Shown here piece after piece: positions 35,428-43,829 of a stretch of DNA of 64,000 bases. This stretch comes from Providencia alcalifaciens. GTDB lineage: Bacteria > Pseudomonadota > Gammaproteobacteria > Enterobacterales > Enterobacteriaceae. Where the stretch lies: the NCBI RefSeq assembly GCF_020271745.1, contig NZ_CP084296.1, positions 1,798,001-1,862,000 of the forward strand, in the 5' to 3' direction. Made by a program: the position numbers and the translations under genes. Under the pieces are notes generated by a model, which searched no databases, had not been told where the DNA came from, and saw only the letters and a program-made list of their open reading frames with translations. Numbering within the stretch: the first letter of the stretch is position 1; each line of letters opens with the position of its first letter.

Positions 35428-38400
35428 GGTGCCGTCTCCTCAGAGTGTTTAATTAAACGGTTAGCTTCAGCCAGCTCATAACGTCTTGGGGTTAACGCTG
35501 TCGCACTGTGATTACGTGCGAGCACGGAATAGATAGTTGGCAATACAAACAGGGTAAATAGCGTCCCCACCAGCATGCCTGTGACAATCACCAAGCCAAG
35601 CCCAAAACGGCTATTTGCTCCGGCGCCAGTCGCGAACAGAAGGGGAACTAAACCGATAACCATCGCCGCTGTTGTCATCAAAATAGGACGTAAACGGATT
35701 TGCGCTGCTTTTAAAATGGCATGGCGTTTATCTAACCCTTCGCTAGCTTGCAGTTCATTGGCAAACTCCACCATTAAGATCCCGTGTTTACTGATTAGCC
35801 CGATCAAAGTGACTAAGCCAATTTGGGTATAAATATTGAGAGTGGCATAACCCAATGCCAGCGGGATCAAGGCACCACAGATAGACAGCGGAACGGTAAT
35901 TAAGATAATCAACGGATCCACTAAACTTTCATACTGCGCCGCGAGCACTAAATAGATAATGATCAGCGCCGCCATAAACGCAAAGGCGAGGGTGTTTCCT
36001 TCTTGCTTATATTGGCGCGAATCGGATTGCCAATCATGGCTAAAACCGGCTGGCAACTCGCTGGCTATCTCATCGAGATACGCCACCGCTTGCCCTAAGG
36101 TAACGCCCGGTGCAGGAATAGCTTGGAAAATGGCGGCATTTTGCTGATTAAACTGGGACAGTTTATTCGGCTCTACTTGTGTTGAAATATCCACCACCGT
36201 TGAAAGTGGGATCATGCTGCCATCTTCGGACTTAACATAATGGCGGGATAACGCTTCTGGGGTCAGCCGTTGGCTGCGCAAGCTTTGCGGGATCACATCA
36301 TAAGAGCGTCCATCCATGCCAAAGCGGTTGATATAATTCTCACCCACCAGCAGCGTTAGGGACTCACCAATATCCTGCATACGAATGCCTAAACTGTTGG
36401 CTTTCGAACGATTAATACGCACCTCAACCACTGGGTTGTTATAGTCGAGGTCGCTATCTACCACCATAAACAGGCCGCTTTCACGAGCTTGTTGTTTGAT
36501 CTCTTCCATGGTGCGATACAGTACCGGATAATCTTGCGGGCTTTTTAGCACCATTTGAATAGGTAAGCCGCCTGTAGAGCCAGGTAATGCCGGTAACTGG
36601 AACACAAAGATACTGTTACCTTCCACATCGCCAACGCGGCCTTGTAAATCCGATTGGACCATCGATGCAGAACGCTCCCGTTGCTCCCAAGACGTTAAGT
36701 TTGTACCCCCGAAGCTGGTGGAAGGGCCATCGGTGCCGTTAATAATCCACGTACTTTCAGTTTCGGGCAGCGCCATAAACACATCGTGCAATTTACGGGA
36801 AAAACGCTCTACATACTCCAGGTTGGCATGTTGCGGAGACTTAATCGCCGTTAATACGCTCGACTGATCCTCTACAGGGGCCAGTTCTCGCGGCGCAGCT
36901 TGATACAACATCGGCAGGCTGATCACAACGCCGACAGCTAAAATTCCGGTGATCCAGCGATTCTTCAATGAAAAATTCAGTACCGCCGTATAGTAATGGG
37001 CAAGGGTCTCGAAGACGGTTTCTGCCATTCGCGCCATGCGCCCTTCATTCTGTTTCGAGTTCAACATAAATGAACTCATGACAGGGGAGAGGGTTAAAGC
37101 CACTATTCCTGATACAATCACCGCCCCTGCCAATGTGAGCGCAAACTCTTTAAACAATGCCCCTGTTAATCCAGACATTAAGCCAATCGGTGCATACACT
37201 GCAGCGAGGGTAATGGTCATTGCGAGAACGGGACCTGCCACCTCACGGGCGCCGATCAAGGCTGCCAGAACAGGGGATTTTCCCTCTTCAATATGGCGAT
37301 GCACGTTTTCCACCACCACAATGGCATCATCCACCACCAATCCAATCGCCAGCACCATCGCCAGTAAGGTCAGCAAGTTAATACTAAAGCCGAACGCCAT
37401 CATCAATGCCGCCGCACCCAGCATGGACAGCGGAATGGCAAGGATAGGAATAATCACACTGCGAATCGAGCCAAGGCACAGATAAATCACGGCGATAACA
37501 ATTAGCAGGGCTTCAACGAGGGTATGGATCACTTGGTCGATGGAGGCTTTAATAAACCGTGAAGTTTCAAAGGCCATTTCCACTTTTACCCCCGGCGGTA
37601 GGGTTTTGATGATATCTGGCATTAACGTGTTCATACTATCTACAATCACCAACGGGTTGCCAGTTGGTGTGGCAAACAAACCTAAGTAAATAGCAGGTTC
37701 CCCGTTCATTAAACCGCTGGTCTCAGTGGATGCAGCCCCCAGTTCAATGGTGCCCACATCTTTTAAACGCACCAATCCGTTACCGTCATTGCGGATCACC
37801 AAATCGCGAAATTCATCCACATTGGTTAAATCGGTGTTCACATATACGTTAGAAATGACAAACTCCCCCTTCACCTTACCGGGAGCGGCTTGATAGTTAT
37901 TTTGGCGTACCGCTTGGGCGACCTCAGCCGCTGAAATGCCGCGACCCGCGAGTTTATCCGCATCCAACCATAAACGCATTGCCAGCTGTTGCCCGCCGAA
38001 CACCTGCACTTTCGCTACGCCATCAATGGCGGAATACATCGGCTCCACCACGCGGGAAAGGTAATCGGTTAGTGCAGGGATCGACAGTTCGGTACTGGAA
38101 AAACCAATATAAGCGACGGCAGTGGACTCCCCAGAAGAGAGCTCTATCACAGGGTCATAGGCCTCTTTCGGCAGCTTATAACGCACTTGATTCACCTTTG
38201 CCATCACTTGGGTGAGAGCTTGGGTAGAATCGCGGTTTAGCTCCATGCGCACGGTCACAAGGCTGCTGCCTTGAACGGAGGATGACGACAAGTAATCAAC
38301 TCCTTCAACGGAAGAGACCGCTTGGGCAATCGGCTGAGTCACAAACCCCTGCATCAATTTTGCCGAGGCACCCGGATATTGCGTAGCAATGGTGATGGTT

Positions 38401-38528
38401 GAACTTTCTAATTGAGGATATTGGCGAATGGGTAATTTATTCAGCGCAAACAGCCCCATCAACACAATCAAGGCGCTGACCACTAAAGCCAATACCGGCC
38501 GGCGCACAAACAAGTCCGTAAATTTCAT
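35424..38528 (-). CDS. RND multidrug efflux permease (HAE1 family, SoxR-controlled)
   Basis: A 1034-residue inner-membrane pump with the RND layout: first helix after MKFTDLFVRRPVLALVVSAL, a large periplasmic loop, a helix bundle, a second large loop and a second bundle. The proton-relay aspartate pair is in GLVVDDAIVVVENVHRHIEEG. It exports drugs, dyes or redox-active compounds with the adaptor encoded 9 bases upstream. No outer-membrane channel gene is linked, so it probably uses TolC. The divergent soxR gene and its operator suggest induction by redox-cycling compounds, as for MexGHI of Pseudomonas. Substrate is unknown. Confidence 0.9.
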   Translation of the reverse strand: MKFTDLFVRRPVLALVVSALIVLMGLFALNKLPIRQYPQLESSTITIATQYPGASAKLMQGFVTQPIAQAVSSVEGVDYLSSSSVQGSSLVTVRMELNRDSTQALTQVMAKVNQVRYKLPKEAYDPVIELSSGESTAVAYIGFSSTELSIPALTDYLSRVVEPMYSAIDGVAKVQVFGGQQLAMRLWLDADKLAGRGISAAEVAQAVRQNNYQAAPGKVKGEFVISNVYVNTDLTNVDEFRDLVIRNDGNGLVRLKDVGTIELGAASTETSGLMNGEPAIYLGLFATPTGNPLVIVDSMNTLMPDIIKTLPPGVKVEMAFETSRFIKASIDQVIHTLVEALLIVIAVIYLCLGSIRSVIIPILAIPLSMLGAAALMMAFGFSINLLTLLAMVLAIGLVVDDAIVVVENVHRHIEEGKSPVLAALIGAREVAGPVLAMTITLAAVYAPIGLMSGLTGALFKEFALTLAGAVIVSGIVALTLSPVMSSFMLNSKQNEGRMARMAETVFETLAHYYTAVLNFSLKNRWITGILAVGVVISLPMLYQAAPRELAPVEDQSSVLTAIKSPQHANLEYVERFSRKLHDVFMALPETESTWIINGTDGPSTSFGGTNLTSWEQRERSASMVQSDLQGRVGDVEGNSIFVFQLPALPGSTGGLPIQMVLKSPQDYPVLYRTMEEIKQQARESGLFMVVDSDLDYNNPVVEVRINRSKANSLGIRMQDIGESLTLLVGENYINRFGMDGRSYDVIPQSLRSQRLTPEALSRHYVKSEDGSMIPLSTVVDISTQVEPNKLSQFNQQNAAIFQAIPAPGVTLGQAVAYLDEIASELPAGFSHDWQSDSRQYKQEGNTLAFAFMAALIIIYLVLAAQYESLVDPLIILITVPLSICGALIPLALGYATLNIYTQIGLVTLIGLISKHGILMVEFANELQASEGLDKRHAILKAAQIRLRPILMTTAAMVIGLVPLLFATGAGANSRFGLGLVIVTGMLVGTLFTLFVLPTIYSVLARNHSATALTPRRYELAEANRLIKHSEETAP

Positions 38529-38537
38529 TGTTCGTCC

Positions 38538-39647
38538 TTATGAGCCTTGCGGGGTTTCAGATAATGTATTTTGAGCGACAGGGGTAATGGCAGAGCCATT
38601 ATTCAGACGTAGCTGCCCTGAACTGACCACTTGGTCGCCCTCCGTAAGTCCATGCTCAATTTCGATATTGCCATCAAAACGTTGCCCCGTTTTCACGGAA
38701 ACGCGCTTGACCGCCATGGCGTCCCCAGTACCTTTAGCAATAAATACCGTATCCCCATAAGCGGTGTAAGTGACTGCCGTTTCAGGAATTGTTAGCACCG
38801 GATTGTTGGCTTGCCGCACTACCGTGACATTGGCGTACATCCCCGCTTTTAACTTGCCATTGCTGTTATCCAGCGTAGCTTGCAGAGCAATCGTTCGGGA
38901 CTTGCCAATCAACGGATCAATGGCCGTCACTTTGGCGGGGAATGGTGTATCGGGGTAAGCATCGACAGTGATATCCACTACTTGCCCTTGATGCAATTCA
39001 GGGGAGGCTTGTTCATCCAAAGAAAAATTCAGCTTCAATGTTTGGGTATCCACAAGGCTGGCAATGGCCTCACCGGGGCTAAGGTATTGCCCTTCATGGA
39101 CTTGGCGAATACCAATGGTGCCATCGAAAGGGGCATGAATGGCTTTTTGCGCAATTAATGCTTGAGTTTGCTGAATCAGCCCCTGAGCCATATCTCGCTC
39201 GGCACGGGTGCTATCCACCTGTGCTTCTGCCACTAAATGTTGCGCAGACAGAGAACGAGTTCTGTTATATAGGCGGGCGGCATTGCGGTATTGTGCTTGA
39301 TAGCGCGCTAAATCTGCACGCTCTACCGCATCATTGAGCTGTACCAATAATTGCCCTTTTTTGACCTGTTGACCGGATTCAAAACCAATTTTGGTGATGC
39401 GCCCACTGGTTTCTGCTGCGACAAACACCTGACTACCCGCTTCTAATTCCCCCACACCATAAAAAGTTCGTGGCGCATTAGCCAAGGTGACAGGTGCTAG
39501 GGCAACTTTTACAGGGGGGTATTGATAAGCCGCTTGTGGCTTATTGTCTGAGCTGGCGTAAGTCGAGTAAATGGCGGCTCCTCCACCGGCGGTGAGAAGC
39601 CCTGCACATAGCAACGTTAGCGTTTTTTTATTTATCATCATTGGCAT
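38538..39647 (-). CDS. RND efflux periplasmic adaptor subunit
   Basis: A 369-residue membrane-fusion protein: an N-terminal hydrophobic anchor (about 10-30), a lipoyl/barrel-sandwich half KIGFESGQQVKKGQLLVQLN (about 93-112), a short coiled coil, the second half HAPFDGTIGIRQVHEGQYL, and a C-terminal barrel. It bridges the RND pump to an outer-membrane channel. It is the first gene of the pump operon and sits directly behind a promoter with the 19-base spacer typical of SoxR activation. Flavin- or phenazine-like compounds would be likely inducers. Confidence 0.9.
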   Translation of the reverse strand: MPMMINKKTLTLLCAGLLTAGGGAAIYSTYASSDNKPQAAYQYPPVKVALAPVTLANAPRTFYGVGELEAGSQVFVAAETSGRITKIGFESGQQVKKGQLLVQLNDAVERADLARYQAQYRNAARLYNRTRSLSAQHLVAEAQVDSTRAERDMAQGLIQQTQALIAQKAIHAPFDGTIGIRQVHEGQYLSPGEAIASLVDTQTLKLNFSLDEQASPELHQGQVVDITVDAYPDTPFPAKVTAIDPLIGKSRTIALQATLDNSNGKLKAGMYANVTVVRQANNPVLTIPETAVTYTAYGDTVFIAKGTGDAMAVKRVSVKTGQRFDGNIEIEHGLTEGDQVVSSGQLRLNNGSAITPVAQNTLSETPQGS

Positions 39648-39674
39648 CTTAAATTGACAATTAAAGAGGCTGGC

Positions 39675-39705
39675 ACTATAAAACCTTAAGTTAAGTTGAG
39701 GTCAA
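39675..39705 (-). promoter_or_regulatory. SoxR-type operator-promoter between the pump operon and soxR
   Basis: On the minus strand TTGACC and TATAGT are separated by exactly 19 bases, the overlong spacer that SoxR corrects by twisting DNA. The spacer holds the near-palindrome CCTCAACTTAACTTAAGG (39684-39701), close to the soxS operator. The pump operon reads away from it; soxR starts 16 bases on the other side. Confidence 0.85.
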
Positions 39706-39720
39706 TAGGGGGGGAGCAAA

Positions 39721-40218
39721 ATGGTGGGCAAAACCATGAATACGATAAAAACGCGGAAAATTGCCGCGGAAAAGGTAGATTTTTCACGGGCACTGACGGT
39801 AGGAGAAGTGGCAAAACGCGCAGGCGTTCCGGTTTCTACCGTGCATTTTTATGAAGCGAAAGGGCTGATTCAAAGCACTCGAACACAAGGGAATCAGCGA
39901 CGTTTTCCACCGGTGGTTTTACGCTACATTGCCATTATCAAAGTGGCCCAAAGTACCGGCATTCCCCTTAAAGAGATCCAAGATGCACTTGGTCAGTTCC
40001 CAGCAAACAGCAAATTGACGGCAGAAGAGTGGAAAGGGATGTCAACGGAATGGAAAAGTTCATTAGATAGACGAATCAAACAGTTAACTCGATTGCGCAA
40101 TGAGTTGGACCACTGTATTGGTTGTGGTTGTTTGTCTCTCAAAGATTGCCCATTGCGCAACCCTGAAGATATCTTAGGTCATCAGGGGTCGGGTGCCCAA
40201 ATCCTCGAACGTCCTTAA
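39721..40218 (+). CDS. soxR: Redox-sensing regulator SoxR
   Basis: A 165-residue MerR-family activator. The helix-turn-helix and wing are at about 25-65 ([21 protein letters not shown]), followed by a dimerisation helix and the [2Fe-2S] ligands Cys132, Cys135, Cys137 and Cys143 in the C-x2-C-x-C-x5-C pattern ([12 protein letters not shown]). Oxidised SoxR activates its target promoter. Here the target next door is an RND pump rather than soxS. The N-terminus is about 15 residues longer than in E. coli; GGGGAG precedes the chosen ATG, but the internal ATG at residue 6 is possible. Confidence 0.93.
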   Translation: MVGKTMNTIKTRKIAAEKVDFSRALTVGEVAKRAGVPVSTVHFYEAKGLIQSTRTQGNQRRFPPVVLRYIAIIKVAQSTGIPLKEIQDALGQFPANSKLTAEEWKGMSTEWKSSLDRRIKQLTRLRNELDHCIGCGCLSLKDCPLRNPEDILGHQGSGAQILERP

Positions 40219-40239
40219 ATCACACTTTTCACTATCTGG

Positions 40240-40263
40240 ATAGCCACTGCAAAATGTGGCTAT
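40240..40263 (+). terminator. Weak terminator-like hairpin after soxR
   Basis: ATAGCCAC and GTGGCTAT flank an eight-base loop and are followed by a broken T run (TATTTATT), 20 bases beyond the soxR stop. Confidence 0.55.
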
Positions 40264-40412
40264 TTATTCAATATAATCATTAAGTTATTAATCAAATAGC
40301 CGCGCTGTGTGGATAATCTTTGCGCATATGGGCTACCGATTTTTGCCTTTTTTGCGTAATGATTCGTCATGTTAATTTTTTGTGAACGAATGAGAGCGAA
40401 GAGGGCACAGCG

Positions 40413-41198
40413 ATGAAAGGTCTGAATAACAAAATTGCCATCGTGACGGGTGGTGCAACCAAAATCGGCGCAACCGTGGCAAAAATCTTATGTTCCTATG
40501 GGGTCAAAGTCACCATTTTTGATATCGACAAAACCAATGGGGAAAGTGTGGCGCAATCAGAGCCCAATATTGACTTTTTGCCCGTGGATATCACCGATGA
40601 CCAACAGCTAAAGCAAGGCATTGACCGTGTTGCGCAAAAATATGGTCAACTCGATTTTTTGGTTAATCTGGCCGCCACCTATCTGGATGACGGTCAAGCC
40701 TCTTCACGTCAAGATTGGCTAACGGCATTAAATATCAACGTGGTGAGTGCCGTGATGGCTGCGCAATTTGCCAAGCCTCATTTAGCCAAAGCGGGCAAAG
40801 GGGCAATTGTTAACTTCACCAGTATCTCCTCTTCGGTGGCGCAAACGGGTCGCTGGCTTTATCCCGCATCGAAAGCCGCTATGTTAGAAGTGACGCGCAG
40901 CCAAGCGATGGATTATGCCCCCGATGGTATTCGCGTCAATTCCGTTTCCCCTGGCTGGACATGGTCTCGGGTGATGGACGAATTGACTGGCGGCGACCGC
41001 CAAAAAACCGACCGCGTCGCGGCGGATTATCATCTTTTACAACGTGTTGGCGACCCTGAAGAGGTGGCTCAAGTTGTGGCATTCCTACTGTCTGAGCTGG
41101 CGAGTTTTGTTACTGGCGCAGATTACTCGGTCGATGGTGGATACTCCGCCATGGGGCCTGAACAGGCGAAACCCGCCATTCCCCGTCTTGCTGAATAA
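40413..41198 (+). CDS. SDR-family dehydrogenase, probable indole-dihydrodiol (IifB-like) dehydrogenase
   Basis: A 261-residue short-chain dehydrogenase: cofactor motif TGGATKIGA (about 11-19), an acidic residue after the second strand (FDIDKT) pointing to NAD, NLAAT, and the catalytic Ser in NFTSISSS with YPASK (Tyr, Lys). It opens a six-gene catabolic operon directly before a StyA-like oxygenase. In Acinetobacter the iif operon pairs these families, the SDR oxidising indole-2,3-dihydrodiol to 3-hydroxyindolin-2-one. That role is inferred from context; SDR sequences alone do not define substrate. Confidence 0.72.
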   Translation: MKGLNNKIAIVTGGATKIGATVAKILCSYGVKVTIFDIDKTNGESVAQSEPNIDFLPVDITDDQQLKQGIDRVAQKYGQLDFLVNLAATYLDDGQASSRQDWLTALNINVVSAVMAAQFAKPHLAKAGKGAIVNFTSISSSVAQTGRWLYPASKAAMLEVTRSQAMDYAPDGIRVNSVSPGWTWSRVMDELTGGDRQKTDRVAADYHLLQRVGDPEEVAQVVAFLLSELASFVTGADYSVDGGYSAMGPEQAKPAIPRLAE

Positions 41199-41233
41199 GA
41201 CACCCTGATTTTAATTTTATCGAGGAATTCACT

Positions 41234-42481
41234 ATGCGTCGTATTGCAATCGTAGGTGGTGGCCAGGCGGGTATGCCATTGGCATTAGGGCTGCTGAACA
41301 AAGGTTATGATGTGACGGTTGCGACTAACCGTACCCCAGATGATGTGAAAAATGGTCGCGTGATGTCCAGCCAATGCATGTTTGATATTTCGCTACAATT
41401 TGAGCGCGATTTAGGGATCAACTTCTGGGAAGACAAGTGCCCACCCGTTGAAGGTATTGGTTTTACCGTCCCGCATCCTGAAAAAGCGGGTGAAAAAGCC
41501 ATTAGCTGGCGCTCACGTATTGATAACTACGCCCAAGCCGTTGATCAGCGGATCAAAATGCCTTACTGGCTGGAGTTATTTGCTGCTCGCGGCGGCAACT
41601 TAATGATTGAAGATGTGGGCGTCGCAGAGTTAGAGAAACTCGCTGAAACTCACGATTTAGTGATTTTAGCGGGGGGAAAAGGGGAAATCGTTAAGCTGTT
41701 AGAACGTGACCCGACTCGCTCACCGTACGATAAACCTCAGCGTGCGTTAGCGCTCACTTATGTTCACGGCATGCTGCCAACCCCTGAATTTTCCCAAGTT
41801 TCCTTCAACTTGATACCGGGCGTGGGGGAGTACTTTGTGTTCCCATCTCTAACCAATAGCGGCGACTGCCACATTATGGTTTTTGAAGGTGTGCCGGGTG
41901 GGCCCATGGATCAATGGGGGGAAGCGCGTACTCCACAAGAACATTTGGCCTACAGCAAAAAAATCATCGATACCTATTTACCGTGGGAAGCAGAGCGCTG
42001 CCGTCATGTAGAACTAACTGACGAAAACGGCATTCTGGCAGGGCGCTTTGCCCCAACAGTCCGTAAGCCAGTTCTCACGCTGCCATCAGGCAAAATTGTC
42101 TTCGGTTTAGGGGATGCATTAGTGACCAACGATCCATTAACCGGGCAAGGATCGAATAACGCCACGAAAGCCAGTAAAGTCTACTACGACGCCATTTTAG
42201 CCCGTGGTGATAAGCCATATACCGCAGAATGGATGAACGAAACGTTTGAACAATTCTGGAAATACGGTCGCCATGTGGTGGAGTGGACGAACGCTCTGTT
42301 AGCGCCGCCACAGCCACATATTCTTAATGCGCTAGGTGCTGCGCAACAACTGCCAACCTTAGCGCACACCATCGCGAATGCCTTTAACTACCCACCGGTT
42401 CTTGCACCATGGTGGCACGATGCCCATGCCTGCGATGTGTATATTCAATCGTTGATGCAAGAAGAAGTTCGCGCTTCGTAG
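41234..42481 (+). CDS. Indole oxygenase, StyA/IifC-like FAD monooxygenase
   Basis: A 415-residue flavoprotein of the styrene monooxygenase group (two-component, uses reduced FAD supplied by a reductase). FAD-binding starts at IVGGGQAGM (residues 5-13). Characteristic segments are TNRTPDDVKNGRVMSSQCMFD near residue 33 and a later GDALVTNDPLTGQGSNNATK. Sequence and neighbours fit indole oxygenases such as IifC or IndA, which epoxidise the indole C2-C3 bond and give indigo as a by-product in hosts. The flavin reductase follows 11 bases after the stop. Styrene epoxidation is the alternative, but no styrene-oxide isomerase or phenylacetaldehyde dehydrogenase is linked. Confidence 0.78.
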   Translation: MRRIAIVGGGQAGMPLALGLLNKGYDVTVATNRTPDDVKNGRVMSSQCMFDISLQFERDLGINFWEDKCPPVEGIGFTVPHPEKAGEKAISWRSRIDNYAQAVDQRIKMPYWLELFAARGGNLMIEDVGVAELEKLAETHDLVILAGGKGEIVKLLERDPTRSPYDKPQRALALTYVHGMLPTPEFSQVSFNLIPGVGEYFVFPSLTNSGDCHIMVFEGVPGGPMDQWGEARTPQEHLAYSKKIIDTYLPWEAERCRHVELTDENGILAGRFAPTVRKPVLTLPSGKIVFGLGDALVTNDPLTGQGSNNATKASKVYYDAILARGDKPYTAEWMNETFEQFWKYGRHVVEWTNALLAPPQPHILNALGAAQQLPTLAHTIANAFNYPPVLAPWWHDAHACDVYIQSLMQEEVRAS

Positions 42482-42492
42482 GAGAAATCAGT

Positions 42493-43029
42493 ATGTCGAT
42501 GATTGCAGAGGACACACTTATGTGCGAAAGCGAATGGGGTCATACCGAGTTTGAATCGAAAACCTTACGCAATTTACTAGGCTGCTACCCCACAGGGGTA
42601 GCGGTTGTGACCACTCGCACCCCTGATGGACGTGACGTTGGGTTGACCATCAACTCATTCGCATCACTGTCATTAGATCCGCCTCTGGTGTTGTGGAGCT
42701 TAGTGAATCATTCACCTAATCTGGCGGTATTTCGTGATTGCCAACATTTCACGATTAATATCTTAGGTAAAGATCACCAAGAGTTGGCGATGCGTTTTGC
42801 TAACCCTCGAGTCGAAAATAAATTTGAAGATGTCGCCGTGCACATTACGCCAGAAGGGATCCCCGCCTTACACGGCGCGATCGTGACCTTAGTGTGTGAA
42901 AACCATAAACAAGATCATATTGGCGACCACTTACTGATGGTGGGGCATGTGCGCCGTATCGGTAGTGAAACGGGCAAGCCTTTAGTTTTCCATGGCGGCA
43001 CATTTACCGCCCTACATGAAGCGCAATAG
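42493..43029 (+). CDS. Flavin reductase partner of the indole oxygenase (IifD/StyB-like)
   Basis: About 178 residues of the flavin-reductase-like split-barrel family: GCYPTGVAVVTTRTPDGRDVGLTINSF is the FMN/FAD-binding start, LDPPLVLWSL follows, and GDHLLMVGHV lies near the end. It reduces FAD with NADH for the StyA-like oxygenase. I choose the ATG preceded by GGAGA at eight bases; the frame is open further upstream into the previous gene, but without a comparable site. Immediate placement after the oxygenase gene supports a dedicated pair. Confidence 0.82.
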   Translation: MSMIAEDTLMCESEWGHTEFESKTLRNLLGCYPTGVAVVTTRTPDGRDVGLTINSFASLSLDPPLVLWSLVNHSPNLAVFRDCQHFTINILGKDHQELAMRFANPRVENKFEDVAVHITPEGIPALHGAIVTLVCENHKQDHIGDHLLMVGHVRRIGSETGKPLVFHGGTFTALHEAQ

Positions 43030-43043
43030 GCGCAGGAGATAGT

Positions 43044-43826
43044 ATGGAACAGCAAACTTTGATGTCATTCGCCAGCGAGTTACAAAAAGGCAATATTCAG
43101 ATTATCGACCTGACACAAACCTTATCGCCTTCATTTCCGGCATTGCAACTGCCAGCTGAGTTTGGGCAAGTGTGGTCATTCAAAATGGAGCAAATCTCCC
43201 GTTATGATGAAAATGGTCCCGCTTGGTATTGGAACAATTTTAGCTGCGGTGAACACACCGGCACCCACTTTGATGCGCCAATTCATTGGATAAGCGGTAA
43301 AGATCAGCCCAAAAACACCGTTGATACCATCCCGCTCCACCACTTTATTGCCCCAGCGGTAGTGGTTGATGCAAGTAAAGAAGTGGCGCAAAACCCCGAT
43401 TGGGTCCTAACGGTGGATTTCCTGCAAAAGTGGGAAGAGAAACACGGCAAAATTCCCAAAGCAGCATGGGTTTTACTGCGCACAGATTGGTCGAAAAAGT
43501 CCGATAACCCAGAAGCGTATGTGAATATGCGCGAAGATGGCGCTCACACGCCGGGTCCTTCTCAAGAAGCGGTTGAATGGCTTATCCACCAGCGTGATGT
43601 TAAAGGCTTTGGGGTTGAAACTATCAATACCGATGCGGGGCAATCTTACAGCTGGCCAGTACCGTACCCGTGCCACACGTTAATGCACGGCAACAATAAA
43701 TACGGTTTGCAATGTTTGAAAAATCTCGACCAACTACCAGCCACTGGGGTGGTGATCGTTGCGGCGCCCCTGAAAATTGAAGGCGGCTCAGGCAGCCCAT
43801 TACGCGTGCTTGCGCTGGTGGGGTGA
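43044..43826 (+). CDS. Cyclase-family metal hydrolase, isatin hydrolase/IifA-like
   Basis: A 260-residue member of the cyclase superfamily (kynurenine formamidase, isatin hydrolase). The metal motif is HTGTHFDAPIHW, with His71, His75 and Asp77 as probable Mn or Zn ligands, matching the HxxxHxD pattern of isatin hydrolase. Other family blocks are IDLTQTLSPSFPALQLP and VETINTDAG. Isatin hydrolase opens isatin to isatinate; the related IifA of the Acinetobacter iif operon acts on 3-hydroxyindolin-2-one. Either fits a position after an indole oxygenase, reductase and SDR. Formamidase is less likely because no tryptophan or kynurenine genes are near. Confidence 0.78.
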   Translation: MEQQTLMSFASELQKGNIQIIDLTQTLSPSFPALQLPAEFGQVWSFKMEQISRYDENGPAWYWNNFSCGEHTGTHFDAPIHWISGKDQPKNTVDTIPLHHFIAPAVVVDASKEVAQNPDWVLTVDFLQKWEEKHGKIPKAAWVLLRTDWSKKSDNPEAYVNMREDGAHTPGPSQEAVEWLIHQRDVKGFGVETINTDAGQSYSWPVPYPCHTLMHGNNKYGLQCLKNLDQLPATGVVIVAAPLKIEGGSGSPLRVLALVG

Positions 43827-43829
43827 AGT

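Noticed and set aside
37036-37485. 149-codon plus-strand frame inside the RND pump gene
   Set aside because: It is antisense to a well-conserved membrane region, low in complexity (Ala/Ile/Thr) and without a ribosome-binding site; a shadow of the real gene.
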